Below are positions 10,246-20,128 of a DNA stretch of 64,000 nucleotides, in pieces. The translations under genes were made by a program, and so were the position numbers. The first letter of the stretch is position 1; the number at the start of each line of letters is the position of its first letter. A model generated the notes under the pieces. It made no database searches and was not told where the DNA came from. It saw only the letters and a list, made by a program, of their open reading frames with translations. Source of the DNA: Trifolium pratense (taxonomy: Eukaryota; Streptophyta; Magnoliopsida; Fabales; Fabaceae); assembly GCF_020283565.1 (NCBI RefSeq), contig NC_060062.1:32543164-32607163 (forward strand), read 5' to 3'.

Positions 10246-11490
10246 TTAAGGAAAAGAAGTGCCACCATGTGGCAAGTAGTGTGCATTCCACGGTAACTTG
10301 AGGGCATGTTTAACAATATGATCATAAACCTGAATTTTAAAACATTGTGGGTCTCCATCATCACACTCCATCTTGTCAAAGACATTGAATGTGACCTGCT
10401 GATCATCGGTCCTTAGCATGAGCTCGCCCATCTCTACATCGATTAGGGCACGGCTAGTTGCTAAGAAGGGTCTACCAAGGAGCAAGGGCTCCCACTCCCT
10501 AGTTTCCTCTATGTCCAAGACCACAAAATCTGCGGGAAACACAAACCCAGCAACTCTAACTAGCACATCATGGAGAATACCTTCCGGATGCACAATCGAC
10601 CTATCCGCCAAAGAGAGACTCATCTTTGTCGGCTTTGCTACAGCTCCCGGTATCTTCTTCATCATTGATAACGGCATTAGATTAATGCTAGCACCCAGAT
10701 CACACAAAGCTTTTTCAATGGTGAGCGTTCCAATAGAACAAGGGATTGTAAAGCTCCCCGGATCTTTCTTTTTCTGCGGTAGCTTCCTTTGAATGAGGGC
10801 GCTGCACTCTTCCGTCATACTTACCATTTCATCATCTAATGGTTTTCTTTTCTTTGTGAGCAGCTCCTTCAAAAACTTTGCATAACTCGGCATTTGCTCC
10901 AAAGCCTCCACTAATGGTATAGCCATCTCAAGCTTGTTCAACACCTTCATGAACTTCTTGAACTCCTTCTCTCGCTCAAGATTCTTAACTTTCTTTCTCC
11001 TAGGAAAAGGCATCCTAGCATATGGCGATTCATCAACTCCTTTACCTTTCTCTACCTTCTTACTCTCTTTTTCTTTTATCTCCCTCTGTTTTTCAACTTC
11101 TTCTTTCTCATCCTCACTAATCTCAACTTCCTTAGACATATTTTCATCTTCTACTACGACCTCTTGCTTATTCTCAACTTCTCCCTCAATGACCTTCTTT
11201 TTCAAGGGCTTCTCCACAGCTGGCCTTTCCGGTATCTCTCTACTCCTCAAAGTGATTCCATTGCAAGTTTCATTTTTCGGATTATCATGAGTGTTTCCAC
11301 CGAAACCTCCTTGGTTTTGCAACATAGAAAACTGCCTTGACAGCTGACCCATTTGCACCTCAAGATTCTTGATAGAAGCTTCATGATTCTTGTTAGAGGT
11401 TGCTTGACTCGATTTCATCGCTTCAAAGTTGCTTTGGGTCATGAGCATGAACTGATTTAGAGTTTCTTCCATCCTTGATGGAGGCCTTTG
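10246..11490 (-). pseudogene. gag C-terminus and aspartic protease of the Athila-like element (3' part of split gene)
   Basis: From the copia insertion point at 11490 the frame runs about 414 codons to a stop at 10246. It begins with a Q- and M-rich helix, continues through a long K/E-rich linker, and contains a retropepsin-like domain: CDLGASINLMPLSM as the catalytic Asp-Leu-Gly site and LLLGRPFLATS near its end. The DLG form is usual for plant Ty3/gypsy proteases of the Athila group. The 5' part of the same gene lies at 23725-24874. After the stop there is no reverse transcriptase; the next sequence contains a GTTGGGAGGCAACCC motif (near 10180-10200, minus strand) that I recognise from the region after pol in Athila-type elements, so the deletion seems to run from protease to that point. 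Confidence 0.8.
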
Positions 11491-12616
11491 AAGGTGTGAA
11501 AACACAAGAAGGGGGGGGGGGGGGGTTGAATTGTGTATTAGCTAAGTTAAAACTTTTTCAAGTTCTTAACTCAACTACGTTAGCAGCGGAAAAGTAACAC
11601 AATAAATAACAAGTTAAAGAGAGAGAGAGAGAGATCACACAAGCAATTTATACTGGTTCCTCTCACAAAACGAGAGTAGTCCAGTCCCCTTGCACTTCCA
11701 AGGGAGTTCACTATAATCACACAAGATTACACCTGCTCAAGCACACAAGCAAGAGACTTCTCAAACAATGCTCAAGCACACAAGCTTAAGACTTCACACT
11801 TAAGCACACAAGCTTAAGTCTCACACTTAAGCACACAAGCTTAAGTTACACACTTAACAATAAAGTATATAAAAATATACAAGTGCTCTTAGATGAACCT
11901 AAAATGAGCAAATACAAATAGTACAGAGTATTTGGCTAAAGTGCAAAAACACTAGATAGAGGTTCAGAGCTTGTATATCACAGAGTTCAGAGTTTGTTCA
12001 GCGCACGTTCAATTCTTTGTAATTGTGTGTTGTTAGCTGAATCTTCTAGTATATATACCACTAGAAAAGAGTCGTTGCAAAAGGAACCGTTGGAGTTGAT
12101 AACCTTTTGTCTTCAAGCAGTCTGTCTTGATGCAGTTGGTTGTATCCAAAACTGAGAAAGAGTTTCAGTTACTTTGACTACTGCAGAGTGGACTTTCCTT
12201 ATTCAGCTAACAAAACTGAAGACCCACGTTCTCAAGTTAGGACAGACAAAACAGAGGTAGCTGAACTGATCAGACTTGAAAGGTCCTTTTCTTCATTGGT
12301 AGAAGAGTTGACTAGAAAAGGGAATCTTCACAGCTATCAACGAGATCTTCAGAGTTTGATGAAGCTTGTAGACAGACATGAAGTTCTGAAGTCTTCATCC
12401 TCTGAAGGTTGTAACTTCTGAAGTCCAACATCTTCTGAGCACTTGTGAACTTCTGAATTCACATCCTCTGAACTCCACTCAGGACTTAAATGGTGCTTAT
12501 ATCTGCGCACTTAAAATAAATTTTTAGTCCTTCCAATTTGTTAATTAATACTTTGTTATCATCAAAACCTTTATAGATTTAGGGGCAAACATTTTTAAAT
12601 CAATTTTGTTCCAACA
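11491..12616 (-). repeat. 3' LTR of the SIRE-like element
   Basis: Plus-strand ends TGAAGGTGTG and TTCCAACA. Contains a 13-base G-run at about 11513-11525, an AG microsatellite, three repeats of AAGCACACAAGCTTAAG at about 11775-11850, and on the minus strand a TATA box (12050-12057). The plus-strand 93-codon frame at 12140-12421 is present in both LTRs and has no recognisable feature. Confidence 0.92.
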
Positions 12617-12631
12617 ATCTCCCCCTTTTTG
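12617..12631 (-). promoter_or_regulatory. Polypurine tract of the SIRE-like element
   Basis: Minus strand reads AAAAAGGGGGAGAT immediately before the 3' LTR, the usual plus-strand primer of SIRE elements. Confidence 0.85.
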
Positions 12632-13198
12632 ATGATGACAAACATAAGTATTAATTGACAATTGTTGTTAAATTAACTTATCATGTTTCTCTTAGGTTTA
12701 TGAGGTTTGCAAGCTCCCCCTAAGATTGATACTCCATAAAGTCTAAACTTTATGTTTTATCCATGATATATTAATTTAGTATAAGATTAAGATAATTTTG
12801 AAATAAAATAAGTTTCATATCTTTCTTCAGAGTGAGAGGTTTGCAAGCTCTCCCCCTAAGTCTCATAAGGCTAAGTTAAAATTGCACTCTTAACTTATCC
12901 TTACTTATGAAATTTATTTTAGTTTCAACTAACTTAGTCTCCACCTTGAAATACGTAAAACAACTTAAAAATAACAACTTTTAACTTAACAGATAAAAGC
13001 GAGATAAAAGGCGTGGTTTCAGTTTTGGAACATATCAATTAATGCGTAACTACTCCCCCTTTTGTCATTATCAAAAAGTAAAACAAAGTTATATATCCAA
13101 GACAGTCAAAGAAAGAAGAGTGGTTGTTACAAAGGTGAATTAATTTCAAAAACGAAAACCAACGCGCTCAAGGGTTTATAAAAAGTGAACGAGTTAAC
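12632..13198. other. Non-coding 3' region of the SIRE-like element
   Basis: AT-rich. Two GCAAGCTCCCCCTAAG-like phrases (about 12708 and 12845) read on the minus strand as additional purine tracts (CTTAGGGGGAG), resembling the polypurine tract. No gene seen. Confidence 0.5.
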
Positions 13199-13564
13199 AT
13201 GCCTGCTTCACGTAAAAACAAGAATAAACAAGTGAAGCAAGAGAAGGTAGGAATAATGAAAAGATTCAGCTTACGCATCGCTGAGTTTAAGAGAAAGAAG
13301 AACGAAGAGAAGCGCGAAGACGAAGAGAAGGATAAAAAGGACAACAAGAAACCACAAGATGCTGAGATAATAATCATCTCATCAGACTCTGAAGCTGAAG
13401 AGAATGAAGATGATGCTGACTATGTTGAGTTCTTGGCTAGCTATGTTCCAGAAGAGGAACAAGAAGAAGAAGAACAAGAGCAAAACCCAGATCCCATTGA
13501 AATTTCATCAGAGGATGCTGAGGAGAAATCAGAGATTTCTTCTGAGTTTTATCCATCTGATTAG
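13199..13564 (+). CDS. Antisense small ORF in the SIRE-like element, basic then acidic protein
   Basis: 121 codons on the strand opposite to gag-pol, between the third ORF and the 3' LTR. The first 50 residues are lysine/arginine-rich (KRKKNEEKREDEEKD) and the rest is acidic with IISSDSEAEE and EEEQEEEEQEQ runs; a IIIISSDSE segment resembles a SUMO-interacting motif (hydrophobic core followed by acidic serines), which is inference. TTTATAAAAA lies at 13175-13184, too close to the first ATG to be its TATA box but plausible for the internal Met at 13256. AATAAAA at 13623-13629 could be a poly(A) signal. Antisense ORFs are known in some plant LTR elements. It may be only low-complexity chance; the sharp charge segregation argues mildly against that. 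Confidence 0.4.
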   Translation: MPASRKNKNKQVKQEKVGIMKRFSLRIAEFKRKKNEEKREDEEKDKKDNKKPQDAEIIIISSDSEAEENEDDADYVEFLASYVPEEEQEEEEQEQNPDPIEISSEDAEEKSEISSEFYPSD

Positions 13565-13817
13565 GATTAGGTTGTCTTTTTCTTTTTCTTTTTACCAATG
13601 TACTCAACATTATCATATCATTAATAAAAAATTTTGTTTTAGAAAGCATCTTGTGTTCTTATGTTCTAATTTAACCAAGAAAAATAATCACACGCAAAAC
13701 AAACAGAATATAAAACAAACCACATAATTAATAAAACAAACATAGCTTAAAAAGAAAATTGTTCAGAGGATAAACAGATAATAAAGAAAGAAAACTTAAA
13801 AACATGTGCAGAGAATC

Positions 13818-16511
13818 CTAGGGTTTCTTAAGAAAGGCTAAGAGTTGGTCGAATTTATCATTCAAAGATCCCACATTGGAAACTAAACCATCCACCTTGG
13901 TTTCCAATGTCTCTTGAGCAGCTCTTTGACGCTCTAAACCTTCTTGCTGTTCCCTCAGGGCTTCTTGAAATATTTGCAACTGATCCGCCATAACAGGAGC
14001 TTGATCTTCAATCACAGGTTCTGGTTCTTCAACCAAAGGTGCCTTGCCTTTATCAGAGGGTTCACCTTCCTCTGGATAGTCTATCATCAGCACATCCTCT
14101 TGATTCTGAGAGGCAAGCACATCCAGTACATCCTCTTCTGTGGCATCTTCATTCTGTAGCTCATTTGCCAACTCAGCAACTCTAGCAGCAGCTTCTTCCA
14201 GACGTTCATTCTCAGTCCGTTGATCCTCAAGACGTTGCAGAAGAGTAGAATCAACCCAGCAATCTTTGAATGCAGACATACGCCTCACAGCAGCAGCTAT
14301 AGCAACAAGCTTAGCACGCTCATGCTCTTCATGATTGAATGGCGTTAACCTTTTCAACTCAGCCCTAGCCAGACTGTCCCTCATGAAGCTTATACCTTCC
14401 AGATCCCGCTTACCAATAACAGCCTTAACCTTTGCAGCAGCAACATCCAACGCATTGCAAATCCTTGCCTTAATGCTTGATACTTCGAGGTCCACATCAG
14501 AAGGACAAACTAAGAACCTGTCCTTTATTGTAGATAATCTAAGCAAGTCTTCATGAAATTGAGTGGATAGATTACTAAAAGTGTTGGATGAAGAGGGTGA
14601 AGGATTGGGAATGGTAGAGAGAGTAGGTATTTCAGGAGTAGGGTTGTCAAAGATCACAACTTCTGCCTCTGAAGGCTTGGGAGCACAAGTGTGAATACGC
14701 TCAGGAGAAGCATGTTCAGCACTTGGGTTAGGATGGGGTTCAGGGGTTGGTTCAGATGATGAAATGTCAGAAGTTGATTCAGGGTGAATATGTTCAGGAG
14801 ATGGTTCAGGAGATTTATGTTCAGGGGTTGGTTCAGGAGATTTGTGTGGAGAGGGTTGTTTTGTGGGAGAGGTTGGTTTAGTGACAGGAATATCTGGTTG
14901 AGGTTCAGATGGTGGAATGTCAGGTTGAGGTTGAGGTGATGTAGGTTTAGGAGGTGAGTTAGATTTGTGTTGAGTTTCATGAGAAGGAGGGTGATTATTG
15001 AGAGGGTCAGGGCTCAGATGTTTTTCCAGTTCAGATAGGGAATTATCAGAGGTTGGATTATCAGAGGTTGGTAAAATGGTTCTGAGAGGTTTAGTGTAAC
15101 CTATTCCAATCTCATTTTCATTAAAAGCATACTTAGAAGACTTACCTTTATCTTTGGAAATAGGAGCAGGTCTTCTACGAAGTCTCTCAGCAATTGTCTC
15201 TTCATCAGACTCAGTTTCATCTTCAGAGTCAGATTCCTCAGATGAACTGTCAACTTCAACAACCATAGGCTTTTTGGAAGCTCCTTCAGCAGCCTTGGTT
15301 GCAGTTTCTTCATGCTTCTTCTTTGTTCTCTGCTCAGCCAAGGATTGCTCAACCTTAACCTTCTTCTGAGCCAAAAGATCTGGTTTTTCTTGTTCAGCTT
15401 TCCTCTTTGGCTTCCTCTTAGGGTTATACAAGTTTACAGGGGCTGGAGGAACCATACTTCTATCAACAACAAATCCTTCTTCTCTGAGCACTTCCAAGTA
15501 GTCCTGAATAACATGCTCAGCATCAGCTTCAGAAATAACTGGGTAGCCTTGAACATACAGACGATCTTCAAGTGTAGTAGTTATCTCTTGTGGAGGTGCA
15601 ACAGGCTTGGAAGCAATAAGGCGCATCTTAGTAAGGAAACTAGCATGAAGAATTTCAGGAGTGAACTTCTTCTCCACAAGCTCTGGGTGAAATTTCTTTA
15701 GGTTCTGAACAACATGACCTTGATGCAGAAGGTCTGACAACAACCTAGGATAAACTATAGTAGTTTTCCTCTGAGATTTACTTGCAAAGATGGCTTCACA
15801 AATCCTTTCAAAGAAGTAATCTCCAAGATTAACCTTCTTTCCTGTCAGAAGGAAATACAGCAGATGACGATGCGTCCAGGAGATTGTATCAGTCCCACCA
15901 ACCCTTGGACTGATAGCTGCTATGATGATCTTGAAAAGAACTCGACATTCTTCAGTCAAACCCTTCACTTTCCCTTTTAAGGAGAAGTCTGTGCATATGA
16001 GATGCAGAAGATCATCTCTGAATCTTGTATCCTTTTCAAACACATCTAACTCTATCCCAGAGTTAGGAAGACCAAGAAGAGCATTGAAATGAATGGGCGA
16101 GAGTGCCAGGTTCATTCCACAGATATTTGACCTAATCTGTACACCTGTATAATCCAGCAAACCCATTTCCTTCCTAGTTTTACCTTTCAGACTAGGGTCT
16201 CTTTCTATTGCAGCAAGCTCTTCCTTCTTAGCTTCATGCTTGTCAAACACCTTTGCTTTCATCCAGAATTTCTTCAACAAATCTGGGTAGATAGGACCGT
16301 TAAGCATGTCGAAGTACTTATCCCAACCTTGAGTGATAAAGTACGGCTTAACGTCGAAACCATTAGCTTTCAAACCGTCGAAATCAACTATCTTTTCTGA
16401 CAGAAATGTGAGTTCAGATTCTGGGAATTCCATCTCGTTCCCAACAATCTGAAGGTTCTTGAAAATAAACGGTGGAATCCTTTTTGACGAAGAAGATGAA
16501 GTACCAGCCAT
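13818..16511 (-). CDS. Third ORF of the SIRE-like element (env-position protein)
   Basis: 897 codons, intact, starting at MAGTSSSSSKR. Residues about 20-340 form a globular domain with a GWDKYFDML motif, a LLKKFWMKA helix, a NALLGLPNSG segment and a KVNLGDYFF segment, the same sequence pattern as the second ORF of the Athila-like element. Next come a basic stretch (about 365-405), an acidic serine stretch (about 415-440), a proline-rich region with repeated SPEPTPEH-like units (about 500-620), and a coiled coil at the C-terminus (QEALREQQEGLERQ and following). It occupies the place of the SIRE1 env-like ORF, but no signal peptide or membrane helix is visible, so an envelope role is not supported. 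Function unknown. Confidence 0.8.
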   Translation of the reverse strand: MAGTSSSSSKRIPPFIFKNLQIVGNEMEFPESELTFLSEKIVDFDGLKANGFDVKPYFITQGWDKYFDMLNGPIYPDLLKKFWMKAKVFDKHEAKKEELAAIERDPSLKGKTRKEMGLLDYTGVQIRSNICGMNLALSPIHFNALLGLPNSGIELDVFEKDTRFRDDLLHLICTDFSLKGKVKGLTEECRVLFKIIIAAISPRVGGTDTISWTHRHLLYFLLTGKKVNLGDYFFERICEAIFASKSQRKTTIVYPRLLSDLLHQGHVVQNLKKFHPELVEKKFTPEILHASFLTKMRLIASKPVAPPQEITTTLEDRLYVQGYPVISEADAEHVIQDYLEVLREEGFVVDRSMVPPAPVNLYNPKRKPKRKAEQEKPDLLAQKKVKVEQSLAEQRTKKKHEETATKAAEGASKKPMVVEVDSSSEESDSEDETESDEETIAERLRRRPAPISKDKGKSSKYAFNENEIGIGYTKPLRTILPTSDNPTSDNSLSELEKHLSPDPLNNHPPSHETQHKSNSPPKPTSPQPQPDIPPSEPQPDIPVTKPTSPTKQPSPHKSPEPTPEHKSPEPSPEHIHPESTSDISSSEPTPEPHPNPSAEHASPERIHTCAPKPSEAEVVIFDNPTPEIPTLSTIPNPSPSSSNTFSNLSTQFHEDLLRLSTIKDRFLVCPSDVDLEVSSIKARICNALDVAAAKVKAVIGKRDLEGISFMRDSLARAELKRLTPFNHEEHERAKLVAIAAAVRRMSAFKDCWVDSTLLQRLEDQRTENERLEEAAARVAELANELQNEDATEEDVLDVLASQNQEDVLMIDYPEEGEPSDKGKAPLVEEPEPVIEDQAPVMADQLQIFQEALREQQEGLERQRAAQETLETKVDGLVSNVGSLNDKFDQLLAFLKKP

Positions 16512-16967
16512 TGTTGGAGATTAGGGTAAGGTTTGGAAAAACTAGCGAGAGAGAAAGAAAGTGTGTTGGAGGTTTAGAGAGAATATGAAAGTGTAGGTTG
16601 TGAAAGTGAATAGTGTGCAAGTGTATTGTGTAAGTTTTATTTAAATGCACACAGTTAACACGAAAATAGCAAATTTGGGAAGTTACGCTAATTGACAGAA
16701 AGTTGAATACCAAAAATCATCATTAACCACCCACTACCTGACATACGTAGACCACGTGCAGAAAGTTACTCGGTAACTGCTATTTTAATGGACAACTGTT
16801 CAGCAGTGAATACTAAACGTTTCCCACTTAAATAGTTCAGAGCCTCTGAGTTATTTAAAAATTCTCTATCAGAGTTAGGTACTTCAGAGCTTGTGTTCAG
16901 ATGATCTGAATCATAAGTTCTGATATACATAACCTCTTACACTTTAATTGCCAAAAAAAAAAAATTT
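16512..16967. other. Spacer between pol and third ORF
   Basis: 456 bp with no frame of interest. The GAACTTATGATTCAGA-like and TCAGAGCTTGTG phrases recall LTR sequence. No gene seen. Confidence 0.5.
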
Positions 16968-19900
16968 TCATTCAGAGATTGAAAACATGTTCAGATGTTT
17001 CTTTATAAAATCAAATCTTTCAACAGATAAGGCTTTAGTAAATATGTCAGCCCATTGATTTTCAGTATCAACAAACTTAATATCTATAATGCCTCTCTGA
17101 ACATAATCTCTGATAAAATGGTGTTTAATTTCAATATGTTTGGCTCTAGAGTGTAGGATAGGATTTTTAGATAAATGAATGGCTGCAGTATTATCACAAT
17201 ATAAAGGAATATTGTTACTGCTTACCTGATAATCTTCTAACTGATATTTTAGCCAGAGTAGTTGTGTGCAACACTTAGCTGCTGAAATGTATTCTGCTTC
17301 TGCTGTAGACAAAGCTATAGTAGTTTGCCTCTTACTAGCCCAGGAGATAAGGTTTTCACCAACAAATTGACAATTGCCACTTGTGGATTTTCTTTCAATT
17401 TTATCTCCAGCATAGTCAGCATCACAGAATCCATTTAGCACATAATCATTTGATTTCTTATAAAGAAGTCCAAGATTAGTTGTTCCTTTCAGATACCTAA
17501 AGATTCTCTTTACAGCAGTAAGATGAGATTCTCTGGGATCTGACTGGAATCTTGCACATAAGCAAACACTGAATAAAATATCTGGTCTAGAGGCTGTCAG
17601 ATAGAGTAAGGAACCAATCATACCTCTGTAGACCTTTTGATCTACCTTTCCTTCATCATCTGACTTGCCCATGTTGGTAGTTGGATGCATAGGAGTATTC
17701 ATTATCTTGCAGTCATCTAAATTGAATTTCTTCAGAAGTTCTTTGGTGTATTTTGATTGATGAACATAAGTTCCTTCCTTCTTCTGATTGATTTGAATTC
17801 CAAGAAAGAACTTCAACTCTCCCATCATGCTCATTTCAAATTCATCCTGCATTATCTTAGAAAAATTCTTGCACAAAGCAGCATTAGTAGAACCAAAGAT
17901 AATATCATCAACATAAATTTGAATAATTAAAATGTCTTCTTTGGTTGTTTTTCTAAAGAGTGTGCAGTCAACCTTTCCTTTCTCAAAACCCTTTTCAAGA
18001 AGGAAATTACTGAGTCTATCATACCAAGCTCTTGGAGCTTGTTTCAGACCATACAGGGATTTCTTAAGTTTAAAAACATGTTCTGGGTTTGAGACATCTT
18101 CAAAACCAGGAGGTTGCTTAACATACACTTCTTCAGAAATGAAACCATTTAAGAAGGCACTTTTAACATCCATCTGATACAAAGTTATTCCATGATTAAC
18201 AGCATAAGATAGAAGTAACCTGATTGCTTCAAGTCTAGCAACTGGTGCAAAGGTTTCAGTATAGTCAATCCCCTCTTGTTGACTATAACCTTGTGCAACC
18301 AATCTAGCCTTGTTCCTTACCACTTCACCTTGTTCATTCAACTTGTTTCTGAATACCCATTTTGTTCCAATAATGTTCTTGTGTGAAGGTTTAGGCACTA
18401 GAGTCCACACATCATTCCTTTGAAATTGATTCAGCTCTTCTTGCATTGCTACAATCCAAGCATCATCTTTCAGAGCTTCATCAATCTTTGATGGTTCCAT
18501 CATTGAGATAAGACCAACTAATGATTCCTCATTTCTCAGTTGAGATCTTGTCTTCCTTGGACTATCCTTGTTGCCTAATATCAGTTCCTCTGGATGTGAT
18601 GACTTGTATTTGAAAGTATTTCTTGGGGGCTCATCATCTTCAGACTCATCAACATCAGGTTCAGCAGATGCTTCAGTTCTTGGTTGTTCAGAGTCTGTAG
18701 GAACTATTGTGTTCAGAGGTACTTCAGAGAATGGATGTTCTGAGTAGTTTGGAATATCCGAATATTGATCCTCTGATACCTGAAATCTAGACAAACCTTC
18801 CACAAGCTCTGACACTTGGTCAGGCTCTTTGTCATCAAATTTGACATGCATACTTTCTTCCACAGTATGTGTTTCAGAAATATATAGTCTGTATGCTTTT
18901 GAGCGTTCAGAGTATCCTATAAAAATACCCTTATAACCTCTAGCATCAAATTTCTTTAGATGGACTTTGTTGTTTAAGATATAACATGTACATCCAAACT
19001 GATGAAAATAAGAAATATCAGGTTTTCTTCCTTTGAACAATTCATAAGCAGTTTTGTTCAACTTAGATCTGATATAGATTCTATTTTGAACATAACATGC
19101 TGTGTTTACAGCTTCTGCCCATAAAAACTTTGCTACATTTGTTTCATGCATCATGGTTCTGGCCATTTCTTGCAGAGTTCTATTCTTCCTTTCTACAACC
19201 CCATTTTGTTGAGGAGTTCTAGGAGAAGAGAATTCATGCAGAATGCCATATTTTTCACAAAAGTTTTCAAAAGGTTCATTTTCAAATTCTCCACCATGAT
19301 CACTTCTAACTTTTAAAATAGTGTAGCCTTTTTCATTTTGAATTTGTTTGCAGAAGATGCTAAACTCATCATAAGCTTCATCTTTTGTTCTTAGGAATTT
19401 TACCCAAGTCCATCTACTGTAATCATCAACAATCACTAATCCATACTTCTTTCCATTGATTGAAGCAGTGTTAACTGGCCCAAAAAGATCAATGTGAAGA
19501 AGTTCCAATGGTCTTGAGGTAGAGACAATGTTCTTAGGTTTAAAAGATGATTTTGTAATCTTTCCTTTTTGACATGAACCACAAAGTGTGTTTGAGTGAT
19601 ATTTAATTTTAGGTAAACCTCTGACAAGGTCAAGCTTACTAAGCTTAGAGATTAACCTCCAGTTAGCATGGCCTAACCTCTTATGCCAGATCCATTTTTC
19701 TTCACCCAAGGTTAAAAGACACATCACTTTTTGTTCATTCAAATCAGAAAGATTAATTTTATAAACATTGTTCTTTCTCAGACCTTTGAATATAATGGAA
19801 TTATCAGATTGTTTGGTTACAGTACATGATTCCTTATTAAAAATGACTACATAACCATTGTCGCAAAATTGACTTATGCTCAATAGATTATGCTTAAGTC

Positions 19901-20126
19901 CATCAACTAACCAAACATCATTAATAGATAGGGAAGAATTACCTACTGTACCTGTACCTATTATCTTTCCCTTTTGATTACCTCCAAAGCCAACAGATCC
20001 TCCTTCTTTCATAGTCAGCTTAGAAAACAGTTGTTTGTCACCAGTCATATGCCTTGAACATCCACTATCCAGATACCATGAGTGTTTCATGATATTTCTT
20101 TGAGTGGCAGGCTGTATGAGAAACAA
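16968..20126 (-). CDS. pol of the SIRE-like Ty1/copia element
   Basis: About 1052 codons, open. Order: retropepsin site [13 protein letters not shown] near residues 17-29; GAG-pre-integrase zinc region ([17 protein letters not shown]); integrase core with [15 protein letters not shown] and [14 protein letters not shown]; reverse transcriptase with [20 protein letters not shown] and the catalytic YVDDIIFGS; RNase H with CDADYAGD and [10 protein letters not shown], ending in a FTKAL segment. This is the complete copia order. The frame begins just after the gag stop: a TGA at 20133-20135 closes it upstream, so pol is open from 20132 and overlaps the gag stop codon by a few bases in the -1 frame. 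There is no ATG at its start, so expression needs frameshifting or a fused ancestor with a frame-breaking change. Confidence 0.92.
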   Translation of the reverse strand: MFLIQPATQRNIMKHSWYLDSGCSRHMTGDKQLFSKLTMKEGGSVGFGGNQKGKIIGTGTVGNSSLSINDVWLVDGLKHNLLSISQFCDNGYVVIFNKESCTVTKQSDNSIIFKGLRKNNVYKINLSDLNEQKVMCLLTLGEEKWIWHKRLGHANWRLISKLSKLDLVRGLPKIKYHSNTLCGSCQKGKITKSSFKPKNIVSTSRPLELLHIDLFGPVNTASINGKKYGLVIVDDYSRWTWVKFLRTKDEAYDEFSIFCKQIQNEKGYTILKVRSDHGGEFENEPFENFCEKYGILHEFSSPRTPQQNGVVERKNRTLQEMARTMMHETNVAKFLWAEAVNTACYVQNRIYIRSKLNKTAYELFKGRKPDISYFHQFGCTCYILNNKVHLKKFDARGYKGIFIGYSERSKAYRLYISETHTVEESMHVKFDDKEPDQVSELVEGLSRFQVSEDQYSDIPNYSEHPFSEVPLNTIVPTDSEQPRTEASAEPDVDESEDDEPPRNTFKYKSSHPEELILGNKDSPRKTRSQLRNEESLVGLISMMEPSKIDEALKDDAWIVAMQEELNQFQRNDVWTLVPKPSHKNIIGTKWVFRNKLNEQGEVVRNKARLVAQGYSQQEGIDYTETFAPVARLEAIRLLLSYAVNHGITLYQMDVKSAFLNGFISEEVYVKQPPGFEDVSNPEHVFKLKKSLYGLKQAPRAWYDRLSNFLLEKGFEKGKVDCTLFRKTTKEDILIIQIYVDDIIFGSTNAALCKNFSKIMQDEFEMSMMGELKFFLGIQINQKKEGTYVHQSKYTKELLKKFNLDDCKIMNTPMHPTTNMGKSDDEGKVDQKVYRGMIGSLLYLTASRPDILFSVCLCARFQSDPRESHLTAVKRIFRYLKGTTNLGLLYKKSNDYVLNGFCDADYAGDKIERKSTSGNCQFVGENLISWASKRQTTIALSTAEAEYISAAKCCTQLLWLKYQLEDYQVSSNNIPLYCDNTAAIHLSKNPILHSRAKHIEIKHHFIRDYVQRGIIDIKFVDTENQWADIFTKALSVERFDFIKKHLNMFSISE

Positions 20127-20128
20127 CT

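Noticed and set aside
12140..12421. 93-codon plus-strand frame in the SIRE LTR (second copy at 23248-23529)
   Set aside because: Present twice only because the LTR is duplicated; no start context, no recognisable domain, and antisense to the element.
13818..16511. Envelope glycoprotein for the SIRE third ORF
   Set aside because: No signal peptide, membrane helix or cysteine-rich ectodomain is visible; position alone does not justify the name.
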